From contig NC_060955.1 in NCBI RefSeq assembly GCF_910589235.1, positions 17,377,258-17,441,257 on the forward strand: 64,000 nucleotides of DNA. Direction: 5' to 3'. Positions 35,100 through 45,233 of this stretch are shown in pieces. Position 1 is the stretch's first letter, and each line of letters opens with the position of its first letter. The position numbers were made by a program, and so were the translations under genes. The notes beneath the pieces were generated by a model, which saw only the letters and a program-made list of their open reading frames with translations, was not told the origin of the DNA and did not search any database. The DNA comes from Vespa crabro (taxonomy: Eukaryota > Arthropoda > Insecta > Hymenoptera > Vespidae).

Positions 35100-35250
35100 T
35101 TAACCCTCTATGGGCCGAATTTTTGTTTTAAATCCAAAAAAATTAAGTTAAGATTTATGTGCCATCTCATGAAAAAAGCTATAATTATTTGGTAAAATCT
35201 CGATAAATTAAAATGTGACCTGAAAGTTACACGGGCCCATAGAGGGTTAA
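35100..35250. mobile_element. piggyBac-type MITE (non-autonomous), 143 bp
   Basis: The element itself is 35104-35246. It begins CCCTCTATGGGCC and ends with the exact complement GGCCCATAGAGGG, a perfect 13-bp terminal inverted repeat. It is flanked on both sides by TTAA (35100-35103 and 35247-35250), the invariant target-site duplication of the piggyBac superfamily, whose ends characteristically begin with CCC. The 117-bp interior is AT-rich with no ORF, so the copy is non-autonomous and would depend on a transposase encoded elsewhere. The intact ends suggest a fairly young insertion. Classification rests on TTAA plus CCC ends; no transposase is visible in this window. Confidence 0.9.
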
Positions 35251-36136
35251 ATAGCATAAACTTATCCTATTTTTCATTGATAAAAATCGAAATCTATTTA
35301 ATATCGACATTATCAATGACACAACAAGATTCAGCGTACGGTCCAACAAATTTATCTGTATGCCTGACCTATCGATTAGTTGGGTGTAAGCCTTTGTCTA
35401 TCCATAATTAACTGCACGCATTTCCCTGGCACTGGATTAATGTACGACTCGTAACGTAGAAACGTAATCCTGAACGTAGAAATCGTACGATGAAATTAAA
35501 CCATTGTGTATCTTGTTTGGGATTTATTAATCGTTCGAATGAAATCAATAAATAAGTTCAATATACGATGTATTTCGTATGTTTTACAAATATTCGACCA
35601 TTAACCTAATCTGCATATTCATTGATGAAAATCATAAAAAAAAGAAATTTTATCGAGTCCGAATAAATGATATTTGTTTCGATTACCGAACGAAATAAAG
35701 AAAAAGAAAAAAAGAAGAACAAATTCTATTCAACGCGGAGATTATCTAATTAACATAACGTTTAAGTAATAAACGTAACATTTAAGTCGCGTTTATTCCA
35801 TAACTCGCTTCGTTGAACGTTTCAAAGCACGTTCCCACTTGTCTAAAGCTTATTGGTCCGAGATGGAAAAAGTAGAGAATGTAATCGTAAGGTCATAGCA
35901 ATACGGAGTAATTAACTGGAAGTTTCTTAGAGTATAAGACTACAGTCGATGGTGTAGAGACCTTATCTGAGTCGAACAGGCACCAATTATCGGCTTATCG
36001 GTTCTAATCCCCTCCCTCTTTCTCTCCCTCTTCTTCTCACCCTTCCACCCACTTTTTTCGCAGTCCTACATGCGATTACTAAAGCTCGCTATATCCTTCT
36101 ATTCGATGAAATTGTTGTTTCGGCGACAATACCGAA

Positions 36137-36177
<41 letters not shown>

Positions 36178-36985
36178 TCTTTCAATGATCATTTGGCAAA
36201 TGCGGTTGGTTCGAGTACAGCAACGATCGTATATAACTAATATTTATTTACCTCTTTATTGTATTATTTTATATAATAAATGATAAAATTGAAAGGTTAA
36301 CGTTCAAGGTTTTGGTATATTGAAAACGGAAATATCAAGGAACTTCGAAGGAAAACTGCAGTATAGGAAACAAAGTAGATGGAAAGCAACTCAGTATCAT
36401 CTTCCTCTCTTCTACATCGTCTCCATTTCAAGTGGTATAAAATCTTTTCGTCATTAGGATACTCGAAAGGGAAAAGTTCGGAAATTGCTATTAAATGGTC
36501 ATGTTAAAGTTCCTTCCCTCGATCTAGTCCTCTCTCTCTCTCTCTCTCTTTCTCTTTCTCTCTCCGTTTCTCGACGATGCACTTTCGAAATTAGCTTTTC
36601 CCAAGTAACGTACGGTTGCCCAAGGATCTAAGCTACGCGTACGTATATATACATACATACATATATATATATATATATGTGTGTGTGTGTTTGTGTGCGT
36701 GTGTCTGTGTCTCTATAATACTTTGGATGTAGATCTGTGCGCATGTATTTGTGAGAGAACAAAACACTAGTCCGTCTCGATGGTTTGCGCGCTATAACGT
36801 TTCGTACCATAAAGGCTGTTTAACCGTTAAACGTATAACGCGACGTTGCGCACAGCGTGACGTTTAATTCTTCGACTTTCCAGGAAACTACGATGAAGTT
36901 TATTAAGCCCACGGGAAAGTTTGCGAAGGAATACGATGACCGCCGCTATACATATGATGTACCTCTGTAAAATCGTTGAATGTTA

Positions 36986-36987
<2 letters not shown>

Positions 36988-37048
<61 letters not shown>
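36988..37048 (-). repeat. (CT)n microsatellite
   Basis: An uninterrupted CT tract of about 58 bases. Confidence 0.95.
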
Positions 37049-37055
<7 letters not shown>

Positions 37056-37269
37056 TCATTTTCCTCATTGTCCAGATTACAGAATGTATTCGTGATTCAT
37101 TTGAGAATTTCATTGACGTACGTAAATGGAAAAAATAAAAGAAAAAGAAAAAGAAAAATAAGAAGAAAGTTTTTTCGAATATTATACGAGTATTGACCTT
37201 CTCGTTCAATTGATAAAGAATTACGTTCTTTATATACAAAGTTTAATTTTATTTATTTTTAAGATGGTT

Positions 37270-37270
<1 letters not shown>

Positions 37271-37300
<30 letters not shown>

Positions 37301-37349
37301 AGTCTCTCTCTCTCTTTCTCTTTCTCTCTCTCTTTCTCTCTTTTTCTCT
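37271..37349 (-). repeat. (CT)n with TTT and AG interruptions
   Basis: A degenerate CT tract of about 78 bases, same orientation as the one at 36988. Confidence 0.9.
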
Positions 37350-38099
37350 CATTCTCGGTTTCTCTATCATCGAATATCTCCTTTCGTTCTATCGCAAAAT
37401 TTTCATAATGAATCTCCTTTAAGCCGCTTAAAGCCATTAGCAAATCATTATCTTTCAATGGTTACTTTTATGAAAGAATAGACGTTGATGATAATAACGG
37501 AATACATCTCTAATATGATCCGTTTGAAGCATTCTATTTGTATTCCTTGATAACATTGAAAAATAGTATTAAAATATCTAAAATGTAATAGCATTAATTA
37601 ATTCGACAAATATTCGGAAGCTTCGGGAGCAATTTATTTATTTATTTATTTATTTAATTAAAGAAATTAAACAACTTAGATTTCTTTTCATTTTCTTTCT
37701 GTTTATTTTTCCTTTCTTTATTTTCTTTTTAACCAAGTAAAAAAAAAAAAAAAAAAAAAAAGACAAAAATATTACAGGATTATTAAAATCACGTTGACAT
37801 TAGGAAAGCCGCGAATGATCTTTTTGAATTCGATCGTAAGTAATGAAAATGAAAGGGAGTCTGATAAGAAATAACTATCGAAAACAAGGTAAAAAAAAAT
37901 CAAAAGAGAAAGAAAAAAGAAAAAAGAATAGAAAAAACGATGTTACCGCAATAGTTCGATGGTATTCCGGAGTGAAACAAAGATATGAAACAGGTTGGAT
38001 TGTTACCCCAATAGTGTGTTCGTTCATAAGACGTATTATAACTCGTCTGTTGAGTATATATCGGTTGGATTTGTAAAGAACAAGAAAAGTAAAGAGAAG

Positions 38100-38365
38100 A
38101 TAGCAAAAGAAAGGTAAAGAAAGAAAAGGAAAGGAAAAGTAAAAGAAGAGAGGAGAAAAAAAAAGAAAAAGAAAAAGAAAAAAAGAAAGAAAGAAAGGAA
38201 GAAAGAAAGAACGGATGAGAAAGATAGTTCCCTTTTGAGTCGTTAGCGCAGCACGATTCCGTGTGCTCGACGGGTCGAAGAATTCTGCAAAGGAGAATGA
38301 AGTGTGGATGCACCAAACGATAGAAGAAATAGAGTAAGAAGGTTGATAGGAAGGAAGGAAGGAAG

Positions 38366-38399
<34 letters not shown>

Positions 38400-38410
38400 A
38401 GGGAGAAAAG
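38100..38410 (+). repeat. Homopurine (GAAA/GGAA) tracts
   Basis: Almost purely purine blocks at 38100-38215 and 38342-38415, made of GAAA, GAAAA and GGAA units around a mixed-sequence centre. They underlie the long Phe/Ser-rich - strand frames in this region. Confidence 0.85.
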
Positions 38411-38549
38411 AAAAGAAGATACCGATAGATAGTTCGCGCGGGCACAACCAATAGATGTGATATAGGACTCGTAGAAACGTAAAAGAAGCAATACAAATAA
38501 AAATCTTTTAGGAGTGCTAGTGGCGTTGCTGTAGCTACCGATGATGCTG

Positions 38550-38668
38550 GTAGTACTGGTATTGGTGGTGTAGTAATGATGGTGGTGGTGGTAGTTATGG
38601 TAGTGGTGGTGGTGGTGGTGGTGGTAGTAGTGGTGGTAATGGTAGTAGTGGTGGTGGTAGAGAAGATA
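38550..38668 (+). repeat. (GGT/GTA)n trinucleotide array
   Basis: About 115 bases of GGT, GGTA and GTA units. On the - strand they give poly-Thr or poly-His frames that account for an apparent 306-codon ORF. Confidence 0.92.
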
Positions 38669-38755
38669 GAGAGAGAGAGAGTGGGAGGGAGGGAGGAAGA
38701 GAGAGGGAGGCAGAAATGATAGAAGAAGAGAAGAGAAGAGAGACGAGATCGGGAT

Positions 38756-38945
38756 ATCGGGGACGTGGTTGGGGGTGGCGCCGCGGGCCGCGCCGTCGCC
38801 CAGCATCCCTCGTATCCCACCCGACCACCCTTCTAAAGGCGTACCCTAGCACTGAGAGAGTATCTGCTAGTCATACGCCGGCCCGTTGCGAGCACGCTGA
38901 TACGGCTCGCGTGTAGTACGCTTACGTCGTCCTCGCTCGACGTGT
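38756..38945 (+). promoter_or_regulatory. CpG-rich, promoter-like island
   Basis: This is the most GC-rich segment noticed in the window, with many CG steps (GGTGGCGCCGCGGGCCGCGC near 38775). In CpG-containing insect genomes such islands often mark promoters and first exons. No clear TATA box was found at a fixed distance and no Inr can be assigned with confidence. The + strand exon candidates at 39632, 40205 and 41607 all lie within 3 kb downstream. Open frames cross it on both strands only because GC-rich DNA has few stops. Confidence 0.35.
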
Positions 38946-38994
38946 ACCGATTGCAAATTCCATTCTTTTTCTTAAAATCATTCCTGTTCCGGTT

Positions 38995-39332
38995 TGACCT
39001 ATCCCAAAGAAAAAAAAAAAAATAAGAAAAAAAAAACGGAAAAAGAAAAAAACGAAAATAGCAAAAAAAGAGAGAGAAACAATTTAGTCAATTTATCTTC
39101 GATATATTTCTCACAGTGTACGCGTATAATTCTGTTGTATTTTGTTACATTTACGTTGTCTTTTTGTTTTATTAATTATTTTTTCCCTTATCCTCAATCG
39201 TTAGAGATCTTTCAATTCCGACATGACGAGTACAAAATCTTTGTTAAGTTTAAAAAAAAATTGAAAGTTCATTTAATTCATCCGTTAATCCGACGTTTCC
39301 ATTCGAAAGGATTTCCTTCTCTCTCTCTCTCT

Positions 39333-39387
<55 letters not shown>

Positions 39388-39500
39388 GTTTCTCTCTCTC
39401 TTTTTCTCTGTTATAATTACTAGTATTACTGTTATTACTAAAATCTTTTTTTGCTAACCAGTGAAAATTGTATGCACGAGAAATGAAATATCGTCGTTAG
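38995..39500. other. Non-coding spacer with A-rich run and CT tract
   Basis: A-rich GAAA sequence (39005-39075) is followed by AT-rich DNA and a CT tract (39318-39384). No gene is supportable. Confidence 0.6.
39318..39384 (-). repeat. (CT)n microsatellite
   Basis: About 66 bases of CT with TTT and GT interruptions. Confidence 0.94.
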
Positions 39501-39631
39501 TTTCGAGGCTGCATTTAGATCTCGTCAAAGTCCTCACATGGTCTATGTTTTGTTCCCTGATCCACCACCACTGGCTCCAATCGTCGTGGCTCCCTCTCGT
39601 CGTTGTCGACGTTTCATACTTCTCGTTTCAG

Positions 39632-39790
39632 TGACGAGTTTTACTCGCGGCTGAGATACAAGAGCACGTTATACGAGGATATATTTATAGAACGACTGGG
39701 TACCGTCGAAAGAAACGAAATACTTTGGTGTTCGTCGTGTTCGCTTTGTGTTAAATTCAATTTTAACAAAACGGATAAATGTTCTGATGT
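39632..39790 (+). CDS. Candidate exon after a 3' splice-site-like sequence
   Basis: The pyrimidine-rich CATACTTCTCGTTTCAG ends at 39631 and resembles a 3' splice site. In the following sequence one frame is open for about 50 codons of balanced composition (DEFYSRLRYKSTLYEDIF, then ERLGTVERNEILW) before running into TA repeats. No convincing 5' splice site was found before the repeats, so the right border given is only where complexity ends. It sits 0.7 kb downstream of the CpG-rich island. No family is recognised. Confidence 0.22.
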
Positions 39791-39805
39791 TAAATATATA
39801 ATATA

Positions 39806-39807
<2 letters not shown>

Positions 39808-39848
<41 letters not shown>

Positions 39849-39892
39849 ATATATATGTAATAATATATATGTAATAATATATATACATATAA
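39808..39892. repeat. (TA)n plus three GTAATAATATATAT units
   Basis: TA repeats (39808-39844) pass into about three tandem copies of a 14-base GTAATAATATATAT unit. Confidence 0.92.
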
Positions 39893-40204
39893 GACTTAGA
39901 CATTAGTGTTTATAAAGATATTGAAGAAACATTGAAGAGAATGTTGAGTATTACCATGTAATAACTTTTGGAGAAACGTGAAGAGTTTTGGATTAAAAGC
40001 GCATCGAATAATCGATATCGAGAATTGTATGAGCTACTTATTCTCTGCGTGAAAAGAATACAAGTAATCGTTCACGTTTAAGTTTCTTTCTCATTTAATA
40101 CTTAAGGACGAAGGACTGATATCCGAAGAAAAAAAGAGAAAGAAGAAGAAGACGATAATAAGAATAAAAAGAAGAAAATATAATAAAACTAAGTCGAAGC
40201 TAGA

Positions 40205-40399
40205 ATGGATACTTTTCTAATAATCGGCATTTGCTTTCTTTGCTACGAGATGTGCGACTTGATCAGGCGTTACGCCACGCCGCAAAATACGGATCTTCAT
40301 CGATCGGTCGAATCTCCCGCGGCACCGCCACCACCGCAAAGGATTTTCTCGATTTCACGGAAAATACAGAATCCTTCCGCCACTTGCTGTCAGCGATAG
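40205..40399 (+). CDS. Unassigned small ORF, 64 codons, hydrophobic N-terminus
   Basis: ATG at 40205 opens a 64-codon frame in a GC-enriched island. It starts with a hydrophobic stretch (MDTFLIIGICFLCYEM) that could be a signal peptide or membrane anchor, then a polar part with a proline cluster (PAAPPPPQ) and a Cys pair near the end (ATCCQR). Two other registers are also open: + 40231-40482, and the - strand, reading to TGA at about 40270 with 44 codons. Coding direction is therefore ambiguous. It lies between the acceptor candidate at 39631 and the exon candidate at 41607. Confidence 0.25.
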   Translation: MDTFLIIGICFLCYEMCDLIRRYATPQNTDLHRSVESPAAPPPPQRIFSISRKIQNPSATCCQR

Positions 40400-40893
40400 A
40401 TCATAAAATTGAGAATTTCACTTCAAAATTTACAACGTCACTTTTTATCCTTTCATCCGACGGCAATTATTACACTCGATGACAAATAATATTACGATGA
40501 TTGATTCAAGGAAGAAGATCATAATACGGTTCTACTTTCTTCAAGATTCAATCCCAATCGCGAAAAGATCCATGTAATATCATCCGGATGTTGATTCGAC
40601 AAATATTTCGAATCGATAATTTTATAAGTTACTCGAACTCGATTATTTCATCGTGAAGATGAAGTTGGTCTAATTCCGTGTTCTCTTATTTTTTTTTTTT
40701 TTTCTTTTTTTTTTTACAAAAATAAAAGAAAAAACCTTTCAATATCTGTCATTCTATTATCGAACAATTAAATTGTTATTTCGATTCGAAACGAAAAATG
40801 GACATGGTCAACGTTCTTCTACGAAGTGAATGTTAAATTTGTGAAACTCGAAGGAATCTGCCCGGCGGCAGGGTAACGAAGGAATCAATTTTC

Positions 40894-40932
40894 TTTACGA
40901 CTGTTTGCGTTCTGTTAGCCAACAGTCGTAAA
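40894..40932. repeat. Perfect 12-bp inverted repeat, 15-base loop
   Basis: TTTACGACTGTT (40894-40905) pairs exactly with AACAGTCGTAAA (40921-40932). The stem does not extend outward or inward, so it is too short for a typical microRNA precursor. It may be a structured RNA element or a chance palindrome. Confidence 0.75.
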
Positions 40933-41431
40933 AGCCGTCGCATTGATCATCGGAATTCATCGAGTGCAACAAGAAAGTTTCACCTATCGTTCTCCCATCC
41001 TTCTTCTCTCTTCTCTTTTTCTCTTTCTCTCTCTTTCTCTTTCTCTTGTTATCTCTGTATCTCTATCTATCTTGCGATATCTACGAACGTAAACATATTT
41101 TATGGGATCCCTTCGAGGTGTGCGTACTTACGTACGCGTATCAGTGTCGTAAAATTTGACATTCAGTTATAGTGCTCGATCCTGTTGCATGTTTTAACGA
41201 CGCTTTATTCATACGATCTCAGATTAAATTTATTGACTTTATGTTATAAGTGATAAGAATATGTGAAAGGAAAAAAAAAATCTTTTTCCTAATAAAATAA
41301 AAATTGTCGCGTTTGTTGATAATATATATTTCGATCTTGTGTCGTTGATAAAAAAAAAAGAAATAAAAAAGAAAAAAAAAGAAACAAAAAGAAAAAAAAA
41401 GTAAAAAGAAGAAAAAAACAAGAATAAAAAA

Positions 41432-41434
41432 GAT

Positions 41435-41497
<63 letters not shown>
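41432..41497. repeat. (TA)n microsatellite
   Basis: About 60 bases of TA with one AAATA interruption, 110 bases upstream of the candidate start codon at 41607. Confidence 0.95.
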
Positions 41498-41500
<3 letters not shown>

Positions 41501-41606
41501 GTACGTATGTATATTTAATTATCGTCAAAGACGAAATAAGGATCACTCGCGTGACTCGCGATTCGAAAGTGATCCGAAAGAAGATCCGAAAAAGGGAGTA
41601 AGAGAA

Positions 41607-41810
41607 ATGGACTCGCTGGAACGACTAATGAGCGCTGGTTCTCACCATCCATCCCTTACGGCAGCCACGCGATCTCAAAACGCCTTTGTGCAGGCGAATC
41701 TCTGCTCCGTGATTGGTCGTAAGGGTCGACACCTTACCGGCACCTTCTGTTTGACCGGAGACACGATGGAGGGTATCATTCAGTGCCTCGTCTTTCTTAA
41801 AGCTTTTTCG
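41607..41810 (+). CDS. Best candidate coding exon (5' exon), 68 codons, unknown product
   Basis: ATG at 41607 has a favourable context (AGAGAAATGG). The frame runs 68 codons without simple repeats and ends exactly, in phase 0, at TCG followed by GTAAGTACT, a perfect 5' splice-site hexamer. I counted 108 G or C in 204 bases (53 percent) in a strongly AT-rich region, which is exon-like. The peptide starts MDSLERLMSAGSHHPSLTAA, continues with a basic segment (SVIGRKGRHLTGTF) and ends with a hydrophobic stretch (GIIQCLVFLKAFS). Without the splice the frame would go on 16 codons to TGA at 41859. No domain was recognised. The next exon is not certain; the acceptor at 61441 is phase-compatible. Alternative: exon of a long non-coding RNA. 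Confidence 0.45.
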
Positions 41811-41961
41811 GTAAGTACTAAGGTCCGACCAACGATCTTTTACGACTTTTATAACCTTTGATCGTTTAAAGTGACAATAATAAAAGGCATAAAGAAATTA
41901 AATTTTCATATCGAGTGTATGTACGTATAAAACATCGAAGAAAAAAATTTTCAAGTAGAAC

Positions 41962-41985
41962 TGAGAGAGAGAGAGACAGAGAGAC

Positions 41986-42062
<77 letters not shown>

Positions 42063-42063
42063 T
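41962..42063 (+). repeat. (GA)n with GACA interruptions
   Basis: About 100 bases of GA with ACAGACAGA and AAAG steps, one of the longest purine tracts in the window. It lies 150 bases downstream of the donor at 41811. Confidence 0.95.
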
Positions 42064-42299
42064 ATCAATTCAAACGATGATATTATTTTATTACTTTATT
42101 AATCTAGATCGAAGAAATTAAATTGCGTTGCATTAAAATCGTAACGATCTTCCATCGTTAAAGATAAAATAATTATTTGAAAAATTTTTGGATTTTTTCT
42201 TAAGTTTACCGAATGATGATTTCACAAATATGAGAATCATTTACACTTTCATTCTCGCGATAATTATTGATCGATAATCTTCCGAAGTAACGAAGAGTA

Positions 42300-42302
<3 letters not shown>

Positions 42303-42330
<28 letters not shown>
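42303..42330 (+). repeat. T28 homopolymer
   Basis: An uninterrupted run of 28 T. No target-site duplication or retroposon body beside it was recognised. Confidence 0.9.
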
Positions 42331-42471
42331 ATTCATGAATAAGGCGCTAGGAGACGCATGGTTGAATAAGTGTCGGAGGAATAAGGGCTTCATCCGGATA
42401 GCCCGTTCGGCCTGCTAAATCGTCGATAATGAGAATTCGGTGTCGAGTGGAATTATTCTCAAGGATCATCT

Positions 42472-42545
42472 CTTCCTCTTTCTCCTCCTCCTCTTCCTCT
42501 TCCTTCTCCTCCTCTTCCCCCTTCTGCTCCTCTTCTTTCTCTTCT
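42472..42545 (+). repeat. (CTC/CTT)n trinucleotide tract
   Basis: Pure pyrimidine CTC, CTT and CTTC units. It gives poly-Ser, poly-Leu or poly-Glu frames that should be ignored. Confidence 0.88.
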
Positions 42546-43602
42546 TTTATCACGGGTACGCGAAAACGGCTTTCGTTATTCGATTCGACGTTGTTATCGA
42601 TCCTCAGTCCTCTTTTTCCTCACCGCCAATCTTAGGAAAAGTCGTTGCGGTGAAAATTATGATTCAGTTCGATTTCTTTTTCATTTTAAGAAAATCTAAA
42701 CGTACGACCGTTCGGGCTTTTCTCTAATATTAATACAGATATCAATACTTTGCAAGCACTTTTCCTCGATTTCCTGCTTTCTCATGCGATTTTTCTTTCT
42801 TTTTCCTCTTTTTTCTTTTTTTTTTTTTTTTTTTTTTAATGAAATTGCTAGAGTCAAAAGTTTTCTGAATATTATTTTTTCTTCGTATCTCTTTGCTTTA
42901 AAATCTGACGTTTCCTGACCTTTTTTCCTTTTTCTCTTTTCTTTTCTTTTTCTTCTTTTTTTCCTTCTCTTTATTCCCGTATTAATTGCAAGAAAGTTAC
43001 TATCAGATTATTTTATGATAATTTGAGAGGATAAATGTATTTTTAAACGTTGAAATATGCTTTAATGGCGGAAGATTTTTTGAAATATCATCAAAGTTAC
43101 GATAAAATCAGAGTTATAAAATCTTAAACGTAAAAACGTTAAATTCAATAACGTTAAGTAACGTCAAAGTTAATCGTAATACTTGACAAATTATTTTCGT
43201 CGGTAACGTTAACCAAAGTAATAGGATAGCTAGCTTCGAGGATATATTCATGAAGGAACAGAAGTAGAATTGGTAACTAACGAGGAAGATACCTGAATAA
43301 TTCCTTCTCGAAAGGATCCTTTATCAGAACTTAATAAGACGATCGTAAGGGAACTTTCAAATGCTTGCCGAATCCGTTCTAATTTCAAATCAAACTGCAT
43401 TGCACTCGAAAACGGAAAGTTTAGATGGATTTAATTCGTAGAAAGAAACGGCGTTCCATAATTATAAAGAAATTCTTTTATTTAGAAATTAATCAACGAT
43501 TTTAAAGGTTTATAGTAGTCTTTTTGACGAAAACGTTATAACTGAAAATGAGAAAATGTTTTACGATTTTATGTACGTCTGGTGTATTTCTCATGGTCCT
43601 CC

Positions 43603-43671
43603 TTGTCGTCTTTGTCATCGTCGTCGTCGTCGTCGTTGTCGTCGTCGTCGTTGTCGTCGTCGTTGGTTGCG
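43603..43671 (+). repeat. (GTC)n trinucleotide array, copy A
   Basis: GTC units with GTT and ATC variants for about 69 bases. Open as poly-Val or poly-Ser on the + strand and poly-Thr on the - strand. Codon-sized units without stops keep all frames open, so this is not evidence of a protein. Confidence 0.93.
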
Positions 43672-43755
43672 ACGATGGCATCGTTGACGACGCCGACATC
43701 ATTCTTGGCTCATATAGATGGCATTCTTCGTTTCCTTCGTGAAGAAGGAGAAAAA

Positions 43756-43959
43756 GAGAGAGAGAGAGAGATAGACAGATAGATAGAGAGAGAAAGAGAG
43801 AGAGAGAGAAAGAGAGAGAGACAAGGTAGTAGGGTCGGCCGACGAAGGAGACGATAACATCTTCGTAAGGTTGCCTATGAATTTTTATCCAGTACGCCCA
43901 CAGCCACAAGCCTCAGGGGAATTGCGAATCGCGAGCGAGTGAGTGAACGTGAGACAGAC

Positions 43960-44011
<52 letters not shown>
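43756..44011 (+). repeat. Two (GA)n tracts
   Basis: GA tracts at 43756-43822 (with GATA and GACA steps) and 43960-44011 (uninterrupted), same orientation, 137 bases apart. Confidence 0.94.
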
Positions 44012-44014
<3 letters not shown>

Positions 44015-44380
44015 TATGCTTTAAAAAAACTTCGCCTTCTTTTCTCTCTTATCACCAGTCTACTCGTAGCCTGATGGAAGTTATCAACAAGACTAGAAAA
44101 CGTAACGAGTCTCTTTCCATCTTCTCGCACCCCTTACAACTCTCTTTCTCTATTTCTGTCTATATATATATATGTATATATATATATATCTTTCTCTCTC
44201 GTTGAAACGATCAAGCTTCACAAAAATCACAGTTTCTTTTTCCGCTTAAGCTTTTCGACCGAGCTGCTTCGTATAATATGGTTGGCGTTAGGTCGGAATA
44301 CGATTTTAGCTTTGAAGAGGTGATGAGATACCTACTACTCACTTCCGCTGAGGTTTTTCTACGTTCGCGGCTTCATCCAT

Positions 44381-44430
44381 GTCGTCGTCGTCGTCGTCAT
44401 CGCGTCGTTGTCGTCGTTGTCGTCGTAGTT
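44381..44430 (+). repeat. (GTC)n trinucleotide array, copy B
   Basis: About 50 bases of GTC with GTT, ATC and CGC variants, 710 bases right of copy A and in the same orientation. Confidence 0.92.
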
Positions 44431-44607
44431 GGAACGAAGCAATTTATTCCGCAGCACGCAACGTTGCCTCTCCTTGAAAACTTGCTGCTCTGCGAGATTT
44501 TCGTTTAACGACTTCGTGAGTTTCCAGTCTTATCTTTTCCTTTTTTTTTCCCCCAATTGCTTTTAGTAGCTTCATAAATTTTTTCTATGAACGATCGATA
44601 TTAATGG

Positions 44608-44741
<134 letters not shown>

Positions 44742-45233
44742 TTAATTGCATTTTTTTGTTCGTTATTTTTATTTTTTCTTTGTTTTTTGTTTGTTCATTT
44801 ATTTATTTATTTTTTTTTTTATTTTTAAATTTCTTTTTTACACTGCACGCAATCTCTTTTTATCGCTTCGTTTTATCGAAATTTGTCGTTAGATCTAAAT
44901 CGAAATACTATTTATTTCTAATTCAGACACTTTCTCGTGTCGTTGTTTTATATTTGAAAAAAATTTATTATAATATCGCGCATAGTGGCACTTATCGATA
45001 AGTATTCGATCGTATTGCAAAATAATACAATATTAAATTTCACTTCTCGATGAATAAAAAAAAAAAAATACTTAGAAAAGCGATTGATAGTACAAAAGAA
45101 AAAAAAAATAGGAATGGTGATCGATATTCATGTATATCGAAGGTCTAAAAAAGTTTAATCTCTTTTCTCCGTATTCTTTTTTCCTCCTTCCCCCCTCCTC
45201 TCTCTCTCTTTTTCTCCCTTCGGAGCTTTTCTT

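Larger units (their letters stand above)
35251..38090. other. AT-rich non-coding stretch with CT tracts
   Basis: No supportable gene. Contents: CT tracts (36139-36170, 36534-36565, 36988-37048, 37271-37349), a TACA/TA/GT tract (36646-36700), TTTA repeats (37629-37656) and an A22 run (37740-37761). 35330-35480 and 36770-36960 are more balanced but carry no usable frame. Confidence 0.6.
40485..41600. other. Non-coding spacer with hairpin and (TA)n tract
   Basis: Holds T runs (40690-40717), a 12-bp inverted repeat (40894-40932), CT-rich sequence near 41000-41050, A-rich runs (41349-41420) and a (TA)n tract (41432-41497). No gene is supportable. Confidence 0.6.
41811..44600. other. Probable intronic or intergenic stretch, repeat-rich
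   Basis: Begins with the donor GTAAGT. Contents: GA tract (41962-42063), T28 run (42303-42330), CTC/CTT tract (42472-42545), T/C runs (42795-42838, 42920-42975), two GTC arrays (43603-43671, 44381-44430) and two GA tracts (43756-43822, 43960-44011). 43030-43480 is AT-rich with many AACGTTAA-like words and no open frame. No supportable gene. Confidence 0.6.

Noticed and set aside
35940..36015. CGGTTCTAATCCCC resembling a tRNA B box
   Set aside because: No A box or cloverleaf pairing could be built upstream.
37900..38820. 306-codon - strand open frame
   Set aside because: Almost all of it translates GGT/GTA arrays (poly-Thr) and GAAA tracts (Phe/Ser). Other frames over the same DNA are equally open.
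42303..42330. Long T-run as the tail of a reverse-strand retroposon
   Set aside because: No retroposon body, polyadenylation signal or flanking direct repeat recognised.
43502..43909. 135-codon - strand frame with poly-Thr and + frame with poly-Val
   Set aside because: Both come from the GTC triplet array and GA tracts, which lack stops in all frames.
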